Shown: positions 42,872-51,911, counted from the first letter of the stretch. The stretch is DNA of 64,000 bases from Halobacteriovoraceae bacterium (GCA_002711995.1 PASN01000013.1:186001-250000); one strand, 5' to 3'. The notes: a model not told the origin generated them from the letters alone. Numbers and translations: made by a program.

Positions 42872-43840
42872 ATGGTTCTAGGGCGAGAAACTCAACTTCA
42901 GCACGATAGCTTTAAACGCTTGGCGGTTTTTACGCTGGCGTCGCTCTTGTTGTGTTTGAGTATGATTATGTCCATGTTCACTTCCTTTCCTATCGCCTTG
43001 GCGACAGTGATTTATGGAAGAGCGAAGGGATATAGCGCCATGGCAATCGCTTGGATTGCAAGTTTTGCAATCTCGTTTTTTATTTTAAGAAATCCGATTA
43101 TGTTCGCCACCTACACATGCAGCGTTGTTGTTACTGTGATTTGCGCGGAGTTGGTTTTGAGAAATGTAAGGCCTATTAAAGGAATACTTATTGGTGGAGG
43201 CACAATCGTCGCATTGGTGACAGGCCTGTTCTTTGCCACTTTTAATTCCTTGGATATGAGTCCTAAAGAGTATCTTGCCCAGGAGATTCAAAAGAATAAA
43301 GGACAGTTCGAAAAAGAGTTAAAGGACAAACCAACTGACGACGCGTTCAAAATGTTGGCCTTGTTGCAAAAGCCTGAAAAAATGGCTGAAGATATTATTA
43401 AAGAAGCTCCTGGATATTTATTGATGGGTTCTTTTTTAATTGTGTGGGCAAATCTCTTTCTTTTGCTTAAGAGTAAGAGAACAATGCTTGGAGCGAAGCT
43501 GCCTTACACTGATTATGATCTTTTGCATTTTAAAAACCCCGATTCTTTAATTTGGGCGGTAATTGTAGCTTTGGCATTGGCAGTTTTTGGAGAAGAATTT
43601 CATCCTGAGGCTCCAGCGATCGGTATGGTCGCACTAATGGGACTTGGAGTGTTTTATTTCTTTCAAGGTTTCGGTCTTTATTTGTCTTTCTTGAACTTTT
43701 TAAGAATTGGCGGTTTTCTAAGAACTATTTTGGTTATTCTTACAGTTATGATGGCCGCTCAAGTGTTGGCCTTGTTTGGATTGTTTGACATGTTTGTCAA
43801 CTTCAGAAAATTTATGAAAAGAAAAGATCAAGGAGAATAA
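42872..43840 (+). CDS. DUF2232 (YybS)-like membrane protein
   Basis: A 322-residue integral membrane protein with about eight hydrophobic segments: two to four in the first 110 residues, then a polar region (about 135-175), then four more. Position between the S18 and L9 genes is the classic one for DUF2232/YybS proteins in many deltaproteobacteria, and that is the main reason for the call. The start at 42872 is 5 bp after the S6-S18 stop. Function unknown; a link to ribosomal or envelope physiology has not been shown. Confidence 0.7.
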   Translation: MVLGRETQLQHDSFKRLAVFTLASLLLCLSMIMSMFTSFPIALATVIYGRAKGYSAMAIAWIASFAISFFILRNPIMFATYTCSVVVTVICAELVLRNVRPIKGILIGGGTIVALVTGLFFATFNSLDMSPKEYLAQEIQKNKGQFEKELKDKPTDDAFKMLALLQKPEKMAEDIIKEAPGYLLMGSFLIVWANLFLLLKSKRTMLGAKLPYTDYDLLHFKNPDSLIWAVIVALALAVFGEEFHPEAPAIGMVALMGLGVFYFFQGFGLYLSFLNFLRIGGFLRTILVILTVMMAAQVLALFGLFDMFVNFRKFMKRKDQGE

Positions 43841-43842
43841 AA

Positions 43843-44421
43843 ATGAAAGTTATACTTACTGATAGAGTTAAGACTCTTGGCAACGTAGGGGAGATTGTTA
43901 ACGTCTCTCAAGGTTATGCCAGAAACTATTTGATCCCTAACAAGCTTGCGCTTCTTGCTGATGAGGGGAACACTAAGCAAATGGAAGATTACCAAAAGAT
44001 GCTTTCTAAGAAGGTTGAAGAAGAGAAAAAAGCTGCTCAAGACCTTGCTAAGCAACTAGAAGGTAAAACAATCACTGTTACTAAAAAAGTTGGTGGAAAC
44101 GGAAGACTTTTTGGAACAGTAACAAGCTCTGAGCTTTCTAAAGAACTAGAAAAGCAAGGTGTGGTTGTTGAGAAAAGACTTATCAACGTTGATGATCCAA
44201 TCAAAACTTTGGGTGACTTTGAAGTTAAAGCTCAATTGTTTCAAGGTGTAGAAGCTACTTTCAAAGTAAAAGTTGAAATGGATCCTAAGCAAGTTGAAGA
44301 AGAGAAGAAGAAGCAGGAAGCCGCTGCTAAAAAAGCTGGCAGAAAAGGGGCTAAAGAAGGCGAAGAAGCAAAAGCTGACGACGCTGAAGCACAAGAGAAC
44401 GCTGAAGAAACTCAAGCGTAA
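43843..44421 (+). CDS. rplI: Ribosomal protein L9 with long charged tail
   Basis: A 192-residue L9 of the 50S subunit. The N-terminal domain shows MKVILTDRVKTLGNVGEIV and GYARNYLIPNKLA. A central helix and the C-terminal domain (GGNGRLFGTVTSSELSKEL) follow. Typical L9 has about 150 residues; here about 44 more (from about 148) are nearly all K, E, A, G, D and Q, an acidic-basic, probably disordered tail. AAGGAGAATAAAA precedes the ATG. Confidence 0.95.
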   Translation: MKVILTDRVKTLGNVGEIVNVSQGYARNYLIPNKLALLADEGNTKQMEDYQKMLSKKVEEEKKAAQDLAKQLEGKTITVTKKVGGNGRLFGTVTSSELSKELEKQGVVVEKRLINVDDPIKTLGDFEVKAQLFQGVEATFKVKVEMDPKQVEEEKKKQEAAAKKAGRKGAKEGEEAKADDAEAQENAEETQA

Positions 44422-44440
44422 TTTTAGTCAAAACAAACTC

Positions 44441-44469
44441 AAGGGGGGCTTCGCAGAGGTCCCCCTTTT
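44441..44469 (+). terminator. Terminator after rplI
   Basis: AAGGGGG pairs with CCCCCTT around a loop (G-T extension possible), followed by TTTTG. It lies 20 bp after the L9 stop and ends the ribosomal operon. Confidence 0.75.
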
Positions 44470-44499
44470 GTATTTTAAGAGTGATATTTAAGGAGAAGC

Positions 44500-45846
44500 A
44501 TGTCTAGAGAAGGTAGAGAATTGCCACATGACCTAATGGCCGAAAGAGCGTTTTTAGGTTGTCTTTTAGTGGACAATAGATCTTTTGATGAGGTTACAGA
44601 CGTAGGCCTAATCGATACTGATTTTTACCATCCTCAATACGGGATCATTTTCAAAGGCATCAGAGAGTTGTCAATTGACAGTAAACCTTTTGACCTTGTT
44701 AGTATTTGTTCCAAACTAACCGACATGGGCAAGCTTGAAGCGGTTGGCGGTCAAAGCGCTATGGTTGACCTAATTGAAGACACCGCCTCATCCGCAAATA
44801 TTTATCACTACGCAAAGATTATTAAAAACAAATCTATCCTTAGGGATATCGTTAGAACTTCCATGAAGATTACTGATCAGGGTGTAAACTTTGTTGGTGA
44901 TGTTGAGGAGTTTATTGACGAGGTTGAGTCAAGTTTCTTTAACCTGGCGGCCCAGTCTAAGAAAAACACAGTTGTAACTTTGAAAGAGGCCTTGAAAGAG
45001 AACTTGCGCCAACTTGAAAAAGGTAAAAGAGAAGAGGGAGAGATCCTTGGCCTTTCCACTGGCTTTAATTCTTTGGACACTAGACTGCTTGGAATGCAGC
45101 CAGGTCAGATGATTATTGTTGCTGCAAGACCTGGTATGGGGAAGACTGCCCTTGCTTTGAATATTGCTATGAACGCCTGTAAGGCGCACAACCTGCCAGT
45201 AATGCTTTACTCTTACGAGATGTTAGCGCCGGAATTAAGTGGAAGGATTTTGAGTTCAGAGGCCAACATCGATTCCAGAAAAATTAGAACCAACGACTAC
45301 AATGAAATGGACCTAAGAAATCTTGGACATGCCGTTCAAAACATTTCAAAGCTTCCAATCTATATAAATGACAATTCTGCGACGACGCTTTTGGATATGA
45401 AGTCTCAGTGTAGAAAGATTAAGGCCGATCAGGGCATGGGTATGATTGTTATCGACTACTTGCAGCTGATGCAGCCCCATGTGAAGAAAAGCTCCAGAGA
45501 GCAGGAGATTGCCGAGATCTCAAGGGGAATCAAGGAGCTTGCAAAGGAATTGGGATGTCCAATTATGGCATTGTCCCAGCTTAACCGTTCTGCAACTTCA
45601 AGAACCGATAGACGTCCTCAGCTCCAAGACTTGAGAGAGTCTGGATCAATTGAGCAGGATGCCGACGTTGTTATGCTTATTCACAGAGAAGACTACTATG
45701 ATGAAAACACCGCTGAAAAAGGCGTTGCAGAAATCATCGTCGCAAAGAACAGGGCAGGGGAGCCTGGCACCGTAAAGACTGCATGGATTGCCGCGCAAAC
45801 GAAGTTTGCAGAGTTGCAATTTAATCCTAATGACCAAGGTCAATAG
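44500..45846 (+). CDS. dnaB: Replicative DNA helicase DnaB
   Basis: A 448-residue hexameric helicase that unwinds DNA at the fork and binds primase. The N-terminal domain starts LPHDLMAERAFLGCLL. The RecA-like domain has Walker A ARPGMGKTALALNIA, IVIDYLQLMQP (Walker B), LSQLNRSATSRTDRRPQLQDLRESGSIEQDADV split across the switch and arginine-finger region, and KNRAGEPGTV. AAGGAGAAGC precedes the ATG. The order L9-DnaB is common in bacteria. Confidence 0.96.
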   Translation: MSREGRELPHDLMAERAFLGCLLVDNRSFDEVTDVGLIDTDFYHPQYGIIFKGIRELSIDSKPFDLVSICSKLTDMGKLEAVGGQSAMVDLIEDTASSANIYHYAKIIKNKSILRDIVRTSMKITDQGVNFVGDVEEFIDEVESSFFNLAAQSKKNTVVTLKEALKENLRQLEKGKREEGEILGLSTGFNSLDTRLLGMQPGQMIIVAARPGMGKTALALNIAMNACKAHNLPVMLYSYEMLAPELSGRILSSEANIDSRKIRTNDYNEMDLRNLGHAVQNISKLPIYINDNSATTLLDMKSQCRKIKADQGMGMIVIDYLQLMQPHVKKSSREQEIAEISRGIKELAKELGCPIMALSQLNRSATSRTDRRPQLQDLRESGSIEQDADVVMLIHREDYYDENTAEKGVAEIIVAKNRAGEPGTVKTAWIAAQTKFAELQFNPNDQGQ

Positions 45847-47023
45847 CCAAACATACAGTCTATTCTACCTACAAAAACAGGGGCGCTTCGTTAAGTTTAG
45901 CGTCCCCATAAGCGCTTTTATCATCTATAAAAGTTTCCGAATAAACATTCTCACGGGTGAAAGAGAGTATCAGGGACTGAAAGATTTTCTCGAACGATTG
46001 AAGGATGTCGAGCTTTTTGATGAGTTCAAAAAACCTCATGTCTTCCATCTATTTTATGAGGCAGGCTACATAGTTGAAAATTGTGAAGAGCTTGCAAAAG
46101 AAAATGTCCCACTTGCCATAGAGATTGTGTATGGTGAAAGTGCGATAGTGGATCCTCCAAAGGGAAACTCCTTGCCTTCTATTAATCCCGCTCAATACCC
46201 TTCTTTTAAACAATATAAAAAACAGTTTAAAGAGGGGAGAGAAAAGCTTTTGAAGGGGGAGTGCTATCAGTTCAACCTTACCTCTCCATTTATTTTTAAA
46301 TTTGAGGCCCAAACCGAAGTGGATGAGTTCATCGCAAGGGTGTGGAAGGACAAAGATAAGACAGCTGCGTTTGCTCATTGCACCTATATAAGCGAGTTGA
46401 ACCAACTCTATTTATCCAACTCCCCAGAATGCCTTTTTCAATTTAAACAGTCGCCTAGTCCAGCAGTTTACTCAATGCCCATTAAGGGAACTATCCCTGT
46501 GAAGGAGAGCAAAGACAGGTCCAGTGATTGGCGCAAGCTTCGAGCGTGCAAGAAGAATGAGGCCGAACTCTTTATGATTACAGACCTCGTGAGAAATGAT
46601 CTCACCCGCATTCAACTTTCTCCCTCCGTAATTTGCGCTAAGAAGCTTCCATTGAATGTGCCTGGGATTGTTCATCAGTTCTCGGTAGTTAAGAGCCCTG
46701 CGGCTGAGGGACTAAATCTTTCACAGGTTGTTTCGGGATTGTTTCCCGGAGGAAGTGTGACAGGCGCACCTAAGAAAAACGTATTGAGAATTTTAAAGTC
46801 TCTAGAGAATTACGATAGAGGTTTTTACTGTGGCAGCACAATTGTTCTGCATAAAGGCCTGAAGGCCGCATCCATCAATATTCGATCATGTGAGGTGGAT
46901 TTTGGAAGTTCAGAAATGAAATATTGCGCCGGCGGAGGGATCACTTTAAATAGTGAAGCTAGGTCTGAGTTCGACGAGACCTATGCGAAAATGGAAAGCT
47001 TTCTTCAGCTTCTTAAGGAGTAA
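45830..47023 (+). CDS. pabB: Aminodeoxychorismate synthase component I
   Basis: A 397-residue chorismate-utilising enzyme. PabB converts chorismate plus ammonia to 4-amino-4-deoxychorismate on the folate path. Motifs are MPIKGTIP, with the lysine diagnostic of PabB rather than anthranilate synthase, LVRNDL, FPGGSVTGAPK, YCGSTIV and AGGGIT. The ATG at 45830 overlaps the dnaB stop by 17 bp; the ORF is open further upstream inside dnaB. No pabA or pabC is adjacent. Confidence 0.87.
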   Translation: MTKVNSQTYSLFYLQKQGRFVKFSVPISAFIIYKSFRINILTGEREYQGLKDFLERLKDVELFDEFKKPHVFHLFYEAGYIVENCEELAKENVPLAIEIVYGESAIVDPPKGNSLPSINPAQYPSFKQYKKQFKEGREKLLKGECYQFNLTSPFIFKFEAQTEVDEFIARVWKDKDKTAAFAHCTYISELNQLYLSNSPECLFQFKQSPSPAVYSMPIKGTIPVKESKDRSSDWRKLRACKKNEAELFMITDLVRNDLTRIQLSPSVICAKKLPLNVPGIVHQFSVVKSPAAEGLNLSQVVSGLFPGGSVTGAPKKNVLRILKSLENYDRGFYCGSTIVLHKGLKAASINIRSCEVDFGSSEMKYCAGGGITLNSEARSEFDETYAKMESFLQLLKE

Positions 47024-47098
47024 ACCTAAATAAAAACAGTCACTTAACTTTAAAAACTAAAGTAAAAATTAAAAAAACTTACATCTGAGCAAGAATGT

Positions 47099-47128
47099 TT
47101 GACATAAGTTTTTTGATACGGATATGCT
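47099..47128 (+). promoter_or_regulatory. Promoter of the 65-residue protein gene
   Basis: A perfect TTGACA (47099-47104), 18 bp, TATGCT (47123-47128). The transcript would begin near 47135, just before a leader hairpin. Confidence 0.6.
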
Positions 47129-47144
47129 TGGTTTCAAGAGAGGG

Positions 47145-47170
47145 AAACCGGCCAAGGAAAGGCTCGGTTT
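47145..47170 (+). promoter_or_regulatory. Leader hairpin before the 65-residue protein gene
   Basis: AAACCGGCC pairs with GGC-T-CGGTTT (nine pairs, one bulged T) around loop AAGGAAA. The AAGGAG ribosome binding site follows 13 nt later. The loop itself resembles a Shine-Dalgarno. Confidence 0.5.
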
Positions 47171-47191
47171 AACAGCAGCAAGGAGCTTAGC

Positions 47192-47389
47192 ATGTTGGAA
47201 AAAACGAACCAGGACCAAGAATTGATTTCTTTGGAATCCTTGGCCACTTTGACCGGCTTTCCAGTGAAAATGATTAAAGAAGAACTATTTAGTTCTGAAG
47301 TAGCGGATGAAAAAGTTAGTTTGGATGAGCTTAGAAAGGCCATGGTTAGCTACATTGACGCCACTATGTTAGAGGAAACGGACTCTTAA
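47192..47389 (+). CDS. Small protein with possible helix-turn-helix
   Basis: This 65-residue acidic protein starts at ATG 47192 after CAAGGAGC. ISLESLATLTGFPVKMIKEEL resembles a helix-turn-helix of the excisionase/MerR kind, followed by VSLDELRKAM. It could be a small regulator. It has its own strong promoter and a structured leader, which argues for a real, controlled gene. Family uncertain. Confidence 0.6.
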   Translation: MLEKTNQDQELISLESLATLTGFPVKMIKEELFSSEVADEKVSLDELRKAMVSYIDATMLEETDS

Positions 47390-47518
47390 GAAGTTAACTT
47401 CCTCTAAGTTCCTACAATTATTCAATAAATCCATAAAATAACCTGATTATTCTTGTTCTGTATTGTGCACTGCCCTATCATGTAGATCTAGTCATTAACC
47501 TTTGTCCTAGGAGCTCCA

Positions 47519-48904
47519 ATGAAATGGGCCCAGTGCAAGGTCTTTGAAAGAGTCTCAAATATCTATACTTTTTCCAAAGATCCTCTTCTTCAAAAAAACA
47601 TTAGAAAACACATTTTCATTCCTTGGGATTCATCCCAGGCGCATAACCTAATGTTTAAACTTAAGGCCTTAATTGAAAACAAGGGTTCTTGCTTTATACC
47701 TTTTATGGAAAGGGACCTTAGGGCCGGTCACTTGAAAGATCAGGTGTTTGAGGAAATAAAGGCACAAATTGATAATGGAATTGAAACTCACTTAGTCATG
47801 TCAAATTACGACTCTATTCACATCCTGCGAATTGACGGCATATGCAAAACTGAGGAGATTAAGAAGAAAGCTTCAAAGCTTTGCCTTGAAGATTTTAAAA
47901 ACAACGATGTGAACTACAACATATGGTTTGAAGTTGGAGATTTGTTTGTCTATAAAGCAAATCATGCTAAGGACCCTGCAGACATTCAAAAGTCTCTTGA
48001 GAGTTTAATTGTCGAGCAACAAACCCAAAACTTATTCGTTACAGCTCAGACAATCGCGCTGGGACGAGAGTATGGTGAAACTTACAGCCAACATTCCCGC
48101 TGGCTAGAGATGAAGAGAAACCTTACTTATGACTATTTCATAAGAAATTGTGAACTCCAGGACAATGTTTACCAACAGTCTTGGGAAGTTCTTAGCAAGA
48201 GGAGCCAGCACTTTTTAATCGTTGCTGAACAGGCCAGACATAAGGCCTTTATGTATAGAGATATTGAAAAGACAGAGCTATTAAAAGAGAGTCTTGAAAG
48301 CTATATCAGCGCTGTTATTAATGAACTAAATGAGGTCTATATAAGACCGCTTATCAATGCGTTTGAAGATTACCCTTGTCTAAGAGAGGCGTGGGATGAA
48401 ATTCAAATGGGACTTGTGCACCCTAGAGTTAAGAGCATCATAAATGAAATGCTCGACAGCGAAAGCGACCAATTAAAGTCGTTGGAGACTTTTCTAGAAT
48501 ATTTTGAAACGGCCAAATCACTTTTATTCTCATTGAAAAGCAGGTTTGTTAAAAAAATCGGAAAAGAAGAATATCTTTTACTTGAAAACTTTCTGTGTAG
48601 ACAGGAGAGTCTGGTCGAATCTTTTTCATGTCGCTCACTGGATTCCAAGGTTAAAAGTCTCATTCAAATTAAAGATTGGATGAAAGGATTTTTAGACAGA
48701 CCAAACCAGTTGTCCACCAATGAGCTTAAAGAGCTGAATCTAAAACTGACCCATTTACTCACAATCATGTGCTCAATATCCTATGAGGACAATATATTCT
48801 TCAAGCTTGTTGAGGAGAAAACCGCCAAGGGCGTTCTAAAGCGCAGTTTTGAAGAGGAAGTTAAGGCCCTCACTAAAGGCATTCCCATCAAAAAAAGCGC
48901 TTAA
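47519..48904 (+). CDS. Large soluble protein of unknown function
   Basis: A 461-residue cytoplasmic protein starting after TAGGAGCTCC. No signal peptide or membrane segment. The first 150 residues look alpha/beta (HIFIPWDSSQAH, THLVMSNYDSIHILRIDG). The rest is mostly helical with charged repeats and scattered cysteines. It stands between the small regulator and motA, separated from motA by a flagellar-type promoter. No family recognised. Confidence 0.65.
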   Translation: MKWAQCKVFERVSNIYTFSKDPLLQKNIRKHIFIPWDSSQAHNLMFKLKALIENKGSCFIPFMERDLRAGHLKDQVFEEIKAQIDNGIETHLVMSNYDSIHILRIDGICKTEEIKKKASKLCLEDFKNNDVNYNIWFEVGDLFVYKANHAKDPADIQKSLESLIVEQQTQNLFVTAQTIALGREYGETYSQHSRWLEMKRNLTYDYFIRNCELQDNVYQQSWEVLSKRSQHFLIVAEQARHKAFMYRDIEKTELLKESLESYISAVINELNEVYIRPLINAFEDYPCLREAWDEIQMGLVHPRVKSIINEMLDSESDQLKSLETFLEYFETAKSLLFSLKSRFVKKIGKEEYLLLENFLCRQESLVESFSCRSLDSKVKSLIQIKDWMKGFLDRPNQLSTNELKELNLKLTHLLTIMCSISYEDNIFFKLVEEKTAKGVLKRSFEEEVKALTKGIPIKKSA

Positions 48905-48950
48905 GTTGATTCCTTTAGTCCTGTAAGTTGTTAAATTTTTTAAATTCCTT

Positions 48951-48978
48951 TAAAGTTCGATCCTGGTAAGTCCGATCC
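48951..48978 (+). promoter_or_regulatory. Sigma-28 (FliA)-like promoter of motAB
   Basis: TAAAGTTC (48951-48958), 12 bp, TCCGATCC (48971-48978). The E. coli FliA consensus is TAAAGTTT, 11 bp, GCCGATAA. The first half matches 7 of 8 and the core CCGAT is present. It ends 37 bp before motA, a gene of the flagellar late class. Confidence 0.55.
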
Positions 48979-49015
48979 TATAGACGAACTAGCAAACTTT
49001 GCAATGGGATAAACT

Positions 49016-49786
49016 ATGGATATAGCAACCATCGTCGGACTGGTCTTAGCAATGGCCGCAATTATAGGCTCGATTTTATCGGGTGGAACGATCCTTGCCT
49101 TTATTGACACTCCTTCACTACTAGTTGTTGGGGGAGGGGTTATTTCGGCAGTCTTCATTAAGTGGCCAATGGACCAAATTAAAACTTTGGTGCCGGTGTA
49201 CATGAAGTCAATCTTTACAACGCCAACGGATCCAAAAGGAATGATTGAGGAGATTCAAAAGCTTGCTGAAACTGCGAGAAGAGAATCAGTCTTCGCTCTG
49301 GAAAAGGTTCCGGTGGAGGATACTTTTTTAAAGAAGGCCGTCACTCTTGCTGCGGACAACCGTCCACCGGAAGTCATCACTTCTATTTTACAACTTGAAA
49401 TTGATTCAATGGTTGAAAGACATAAAACAGGCATCGCAATCATGACCGAAGTTGGAAACGATGGCCCGGCGTTTGGAATGATTGGTACACTAATTGGTCT
49501 GGTTATCATGCTTCAAAACCTCTCCGGGGGACCTGAAGAGCTTGGTAAGTCCATGGCGGTTGCAATTTTGACCACGTTCTATGGAGCGGTTTTGGCGAAC
49601 GTTTTCGCTCTTCCAATCGCAAACAAATTGAAGTTTAGATCAGAGTCCGAGGCGCTAAAGATGAATATTATCATCGCTGGCGTTCTTGGGATTGTTGCGG
49701 GTGAAAACCCAAGAGTAATACGTGAAAAACTTGATTCTTTCTTGCCACCAGGCGAGAGATCAAAAGGTGAAGAGGAAGCTGCATAA
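49016..49786 (+). CDS. motA: Flagellar motor stator protein MotA
   Basis: A 256-residue inner-membrane stator with four helices: two near the N-terminus (about 3-25 and 30-50) and two later (VGNDGPAFGMIGTLIGLVIML and AVAILTTFYGAVLANVFALPI). The cytoplasmic loop between them contains the charged residues that touch FliG. With MotB it forms the proton (or sodium) channel that turns the flagellum. It overlaps motB by 1 bp. Confidence 0.93.
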   Translation: MDIATIVGLVLAMAAIIGSILSGGTILAFIDTPSLLVVGGGVISAVFIKWPMDQIKTLVPVYMKSIFTTPTDPKGMIEEIQKLAETARRESVFALEKVPVEDTFLKKAVTLAADNRPPEVITSILQLEIDSMVERHKTGIAIMTEVGNDGPAFGMIGTLIGLVIMLQNLSGGPEELGKSMAVAILTTFYGAVLANVFALPIANKLKFRSESEALKMNIIIAGVLGIVAGENPRVIREKLDSFLPPGERSKGEEEAA

Positions 49787-50598
49787 TGGCCGACGACACT
49801 ATGGAATGTCCAGAACCGCCGAAGTGCGAGGAATGTCCACCACCGGGTGCCCCCGCGTGGATGGCAACCTTTTCGGATCTGGTTACATTGCTTCTAACAT
49901 TCTTCGTTCTTCTATATGCAATGAGTAAGCAAGACGACTCTAAGTTTGAATCTGTTGCGGGCTCAATTAGAAAGGCATTCGCAGGAAACGCAATGAAAAT
50001 AGGGGAAACAATTCAGCTGGGGAAGTCACCTGATGACGCTCCTACAATGATTGAGTCCCAGGAACCTGTTCAACCGTTTCCAATAGATCTCTTAACAACT
50101 GAAGGCATCTTGGACAAACATGAAATCAATAGGGAATCAGATGAAGATATCGCGCAAATGCGTAAAACTCTTCAAGATTACCGTTTGTCTGAGTCTGTAA
50201 CTATGCAGCAGATGTCTGAGGGGGTTAAAATTCGAGTTAAGGACAAAATCCTCTTTGAGAAAGGAAGCACTGTCATGGCAAACTCGAGCGTAGTTCCTGT
50301 TTTTCAAAAGATTATCAAGCTTATGAGAGACAATGATTGGACATTGTTTGTGGAAGGTTACTCCGCCGAGGGTGAAGTGTATGAGAAGCAGCCTGGCCAG
50401 GGGCCATTTGAGCTGAGTGCTCTTAGAGCCCAAGAGGTTACCAAGGCCTTGATTAAAAGAGGTGTTCGTCCAGAAAAAATCACAACGGTCTTTTATGGTG
50501 ATACGCGCTCCACTGGTGCGAATGATGACAGAAAGGTTGAGTTTATTCTTAGAAAACGCGACCTCAAATCAAAAGGCCGTGAGGTGCCGGCCCAGTAA
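49786..50598 (+). CDS. motB: Flagellar motor stator protein MotB
   Basis: This 270-residue protein has one membrane helix with the ion-binding D31 in FSDLVTLLLTFFVLLYAM, a plug/linker region (about 55-135), and an OmpA-like peptidoglycan-binding domain (ILFEKGSTVM, LFVEGYSAEGEVY, LSALRAQEVTKALIKRG). An unusual feature is a cysteine-rich, proline-rich cytoplasmic tail with C8, C14 and C17. It overlaps motA and the next gene by 1 bp each. Confidence 0.93.
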   Translation: MADDTMECPEPPKCEECPPPGAPAWMATFSDLVTLLLTFFVLLYAMSKQDDSKFESVAGSIRKAFAGNAMKIGETIQLGKSPDDAPTMIESQEPVQPFPIDLLTTEGILDKHEINRESDEDIAQMRKTLQDYRLSESVTMQQMSEGVKIRVKDKILFEKGSTVMANSSVVPVFQKIIKLMRDNDWTLFVEGYSAEGEVYEKQPGQGPFELSALRAQEVTKALIKRGVRPEKITTVFYGDTRSTGANDDRKVEFILRKRDLKSKGREVPAQ

Positions 50599-51458
50599 TG
50601 AAGGTCGGTATCTGCTTTCTTGAACCCCAATTAAATTTATACGAAGCACTGAGCTCTTTGAGCTCAGTGACTAAAAGCCAAGTGAAAAAACTAGGTGAAA
50701 AGAAAAAGTACTGGGAAGCACCTATTAAAAAAGGCGAGTGCCGAGAAGTGCCTCTGGATGCTTTAAACTATCTGAAGGTGAATCCCGTTTGTGACCACAA
50801 GATAAATGTAATAGCGGAAACTAGCGAGTTTATTGTTCTATCCAAACCATTTAAATGCCACTCGCATCCGTTAAGATATTCTGACACTAACAATGCAATA
50901 AGCTTCATTCGCTCTCGCTGGCCTGACTCTGTATTGCAGGTGAACGCCAACCACTATGGCAGAGGGTTGCTGTACCGTTTGGACTACGAGACATCAGGGC
51001 TTCTTATTTATTGTAAAAGAGATTTTTTGCACAAAGAGCTCAGAGAGAGCTTCTCAACTCTTGTGAAAGAGAAAACTTATTACGCCATTGTTGAGGGAAA
51101 TTTCGCCAGCAGATCCCTAACTCACAAGCTCGTTTACAGTGGTGAGAAAAACTCCAAGGCAAAAGCTATGGACATTGGACACTCTGAGGGGATAACTGCA
51201 AGCCTTGAGGCCAAAAGAGTGGAGCACAATCAGGAACGAAACTTAACCTTGCTTCAAGTGAAACTAAAGGAAGGACATAGACACCAAATTAGGGTTCAAC
51301 TGGCAGCTGAGGGCACTCCTATCCTGGGTGACACTCTCTATGGGGCCCGCGAGTCGCAAAGGCTCTTTCTCCATTGCTATTCCTACAGTGTGGAAGGAAA
51401 AGTTTTTGAAGATCCCAATCTAAATTTATTTGAACTGTTCTTTAACCTTAACGGTTAG
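50598..51458 (+). CDS. RluA-family pseudouridine synthase
   Basis: A 286-residue enzyme that isomerises uridine to pseudouridine in RNA. The catalytic aspartate lies in GRGLLYRLDYETSGLLIY (RLDxxTSG). TYYAIVEG, GHRHQIRVQLA and ILGDTLYGA are further family motifs. The short N-terminus may be a degenerate S4-like region. The target (23S rRNA or tRNA) cannot be told. It begins at the last base of motB, so it is co-transcribed with the stators. Its end overlaps the convergent gene by 33 bp. Confidence 0.88.
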   Translation: MKVGICFLEPQLNLYEALSSLSSVTKSQVKKLGEKKKYWEAPIKKGECREVPLDALNYLKVNPVCDHKINVIAETSEFIVLSKPFKCHSHPLRYSDTNNAISFIRSRWPDSVLQVNANHYGRGLLYRLDYETSGLLIYCKRDFLHKELRESFSTLVKEKTYYAIVEGNFASRSLTHKLVYSGEKNSKAKAMDIGHSEGITASLEAKRVEHNQERNLTLLQVKLKEGHRHQIRVQLAAEGTPILGDTLYGARESQRLFLHCYSYSVEGKVFEDPNLNLFELFFNLNG

Positions 51459-51911
51459 TCTTAGGTGCTGTGCTATTTTTTTAGGACTGTCTATTCTGCC
51501 CAACTTTGCCAATGCCTGTCCGTCTGTTTTTCCCAATATGCTGAAGTTTTCACTTTCAAGCATGATCTCAAAAACTTTAAGATTTTGAAGAGTTTCAGGA
51601 TTTGCCATTATAGCAAAAGACTTTAGATTGTTGGCCATGGATCGGTACATCAATTTTCTGAGGTCAGTGCTGTCTGGATCAATTTCTGTCTCAATATTCA
51701 AAACCAATCTTGAGGTTCCAGGACACTCCATAGACCAATTATCTGGGCTCTTATTGGAAACTCTATCTATCAGCGCTTTGCATGTGCTTGGAATGAAGCG
51801 ATCACCCAAAGAATTCCACCAGGTTTTAGTCTTAGGATCCGCCAAAAATAAAGCGAACATAATGATTCCGGCCACAAGTGCTGGATATTTCATAGCATTT
51901 TTTCCAAACAT
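51426..51911 (-). CDS. Membrane-anchored protein of unknown function
   Basis: A 161-residue protein with an N-terminal membrane anchor (KYPALVAGIIMFALFLA) and a periplasmic or cytoplasmic domain with two cysteines (PSTCKAL, SMECPG). Its last 33 bp overlap the convergent pseudouridine synthase gene. A CATAAT element ends about 7 bp before 51911, so transcription may begin near that ATG and the second ATG at 51893 could be the real start. No family recognised. Confidence 0.6.
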   Translation of the reverse strand: MFGKNAMKYPALVAGIIMFALFLADPKTKTWWNSLGDRFIPSTCKALIDRVSNKSPDNWSMECPGTSRLVLNIETEIDPDSTDLRKLMYRSMANNLKSFAIMANPETLQNLKVFEIMLESENFSILGKTDGQALAKLGRIDSPKKIAQHLRLTVKVKEQFK

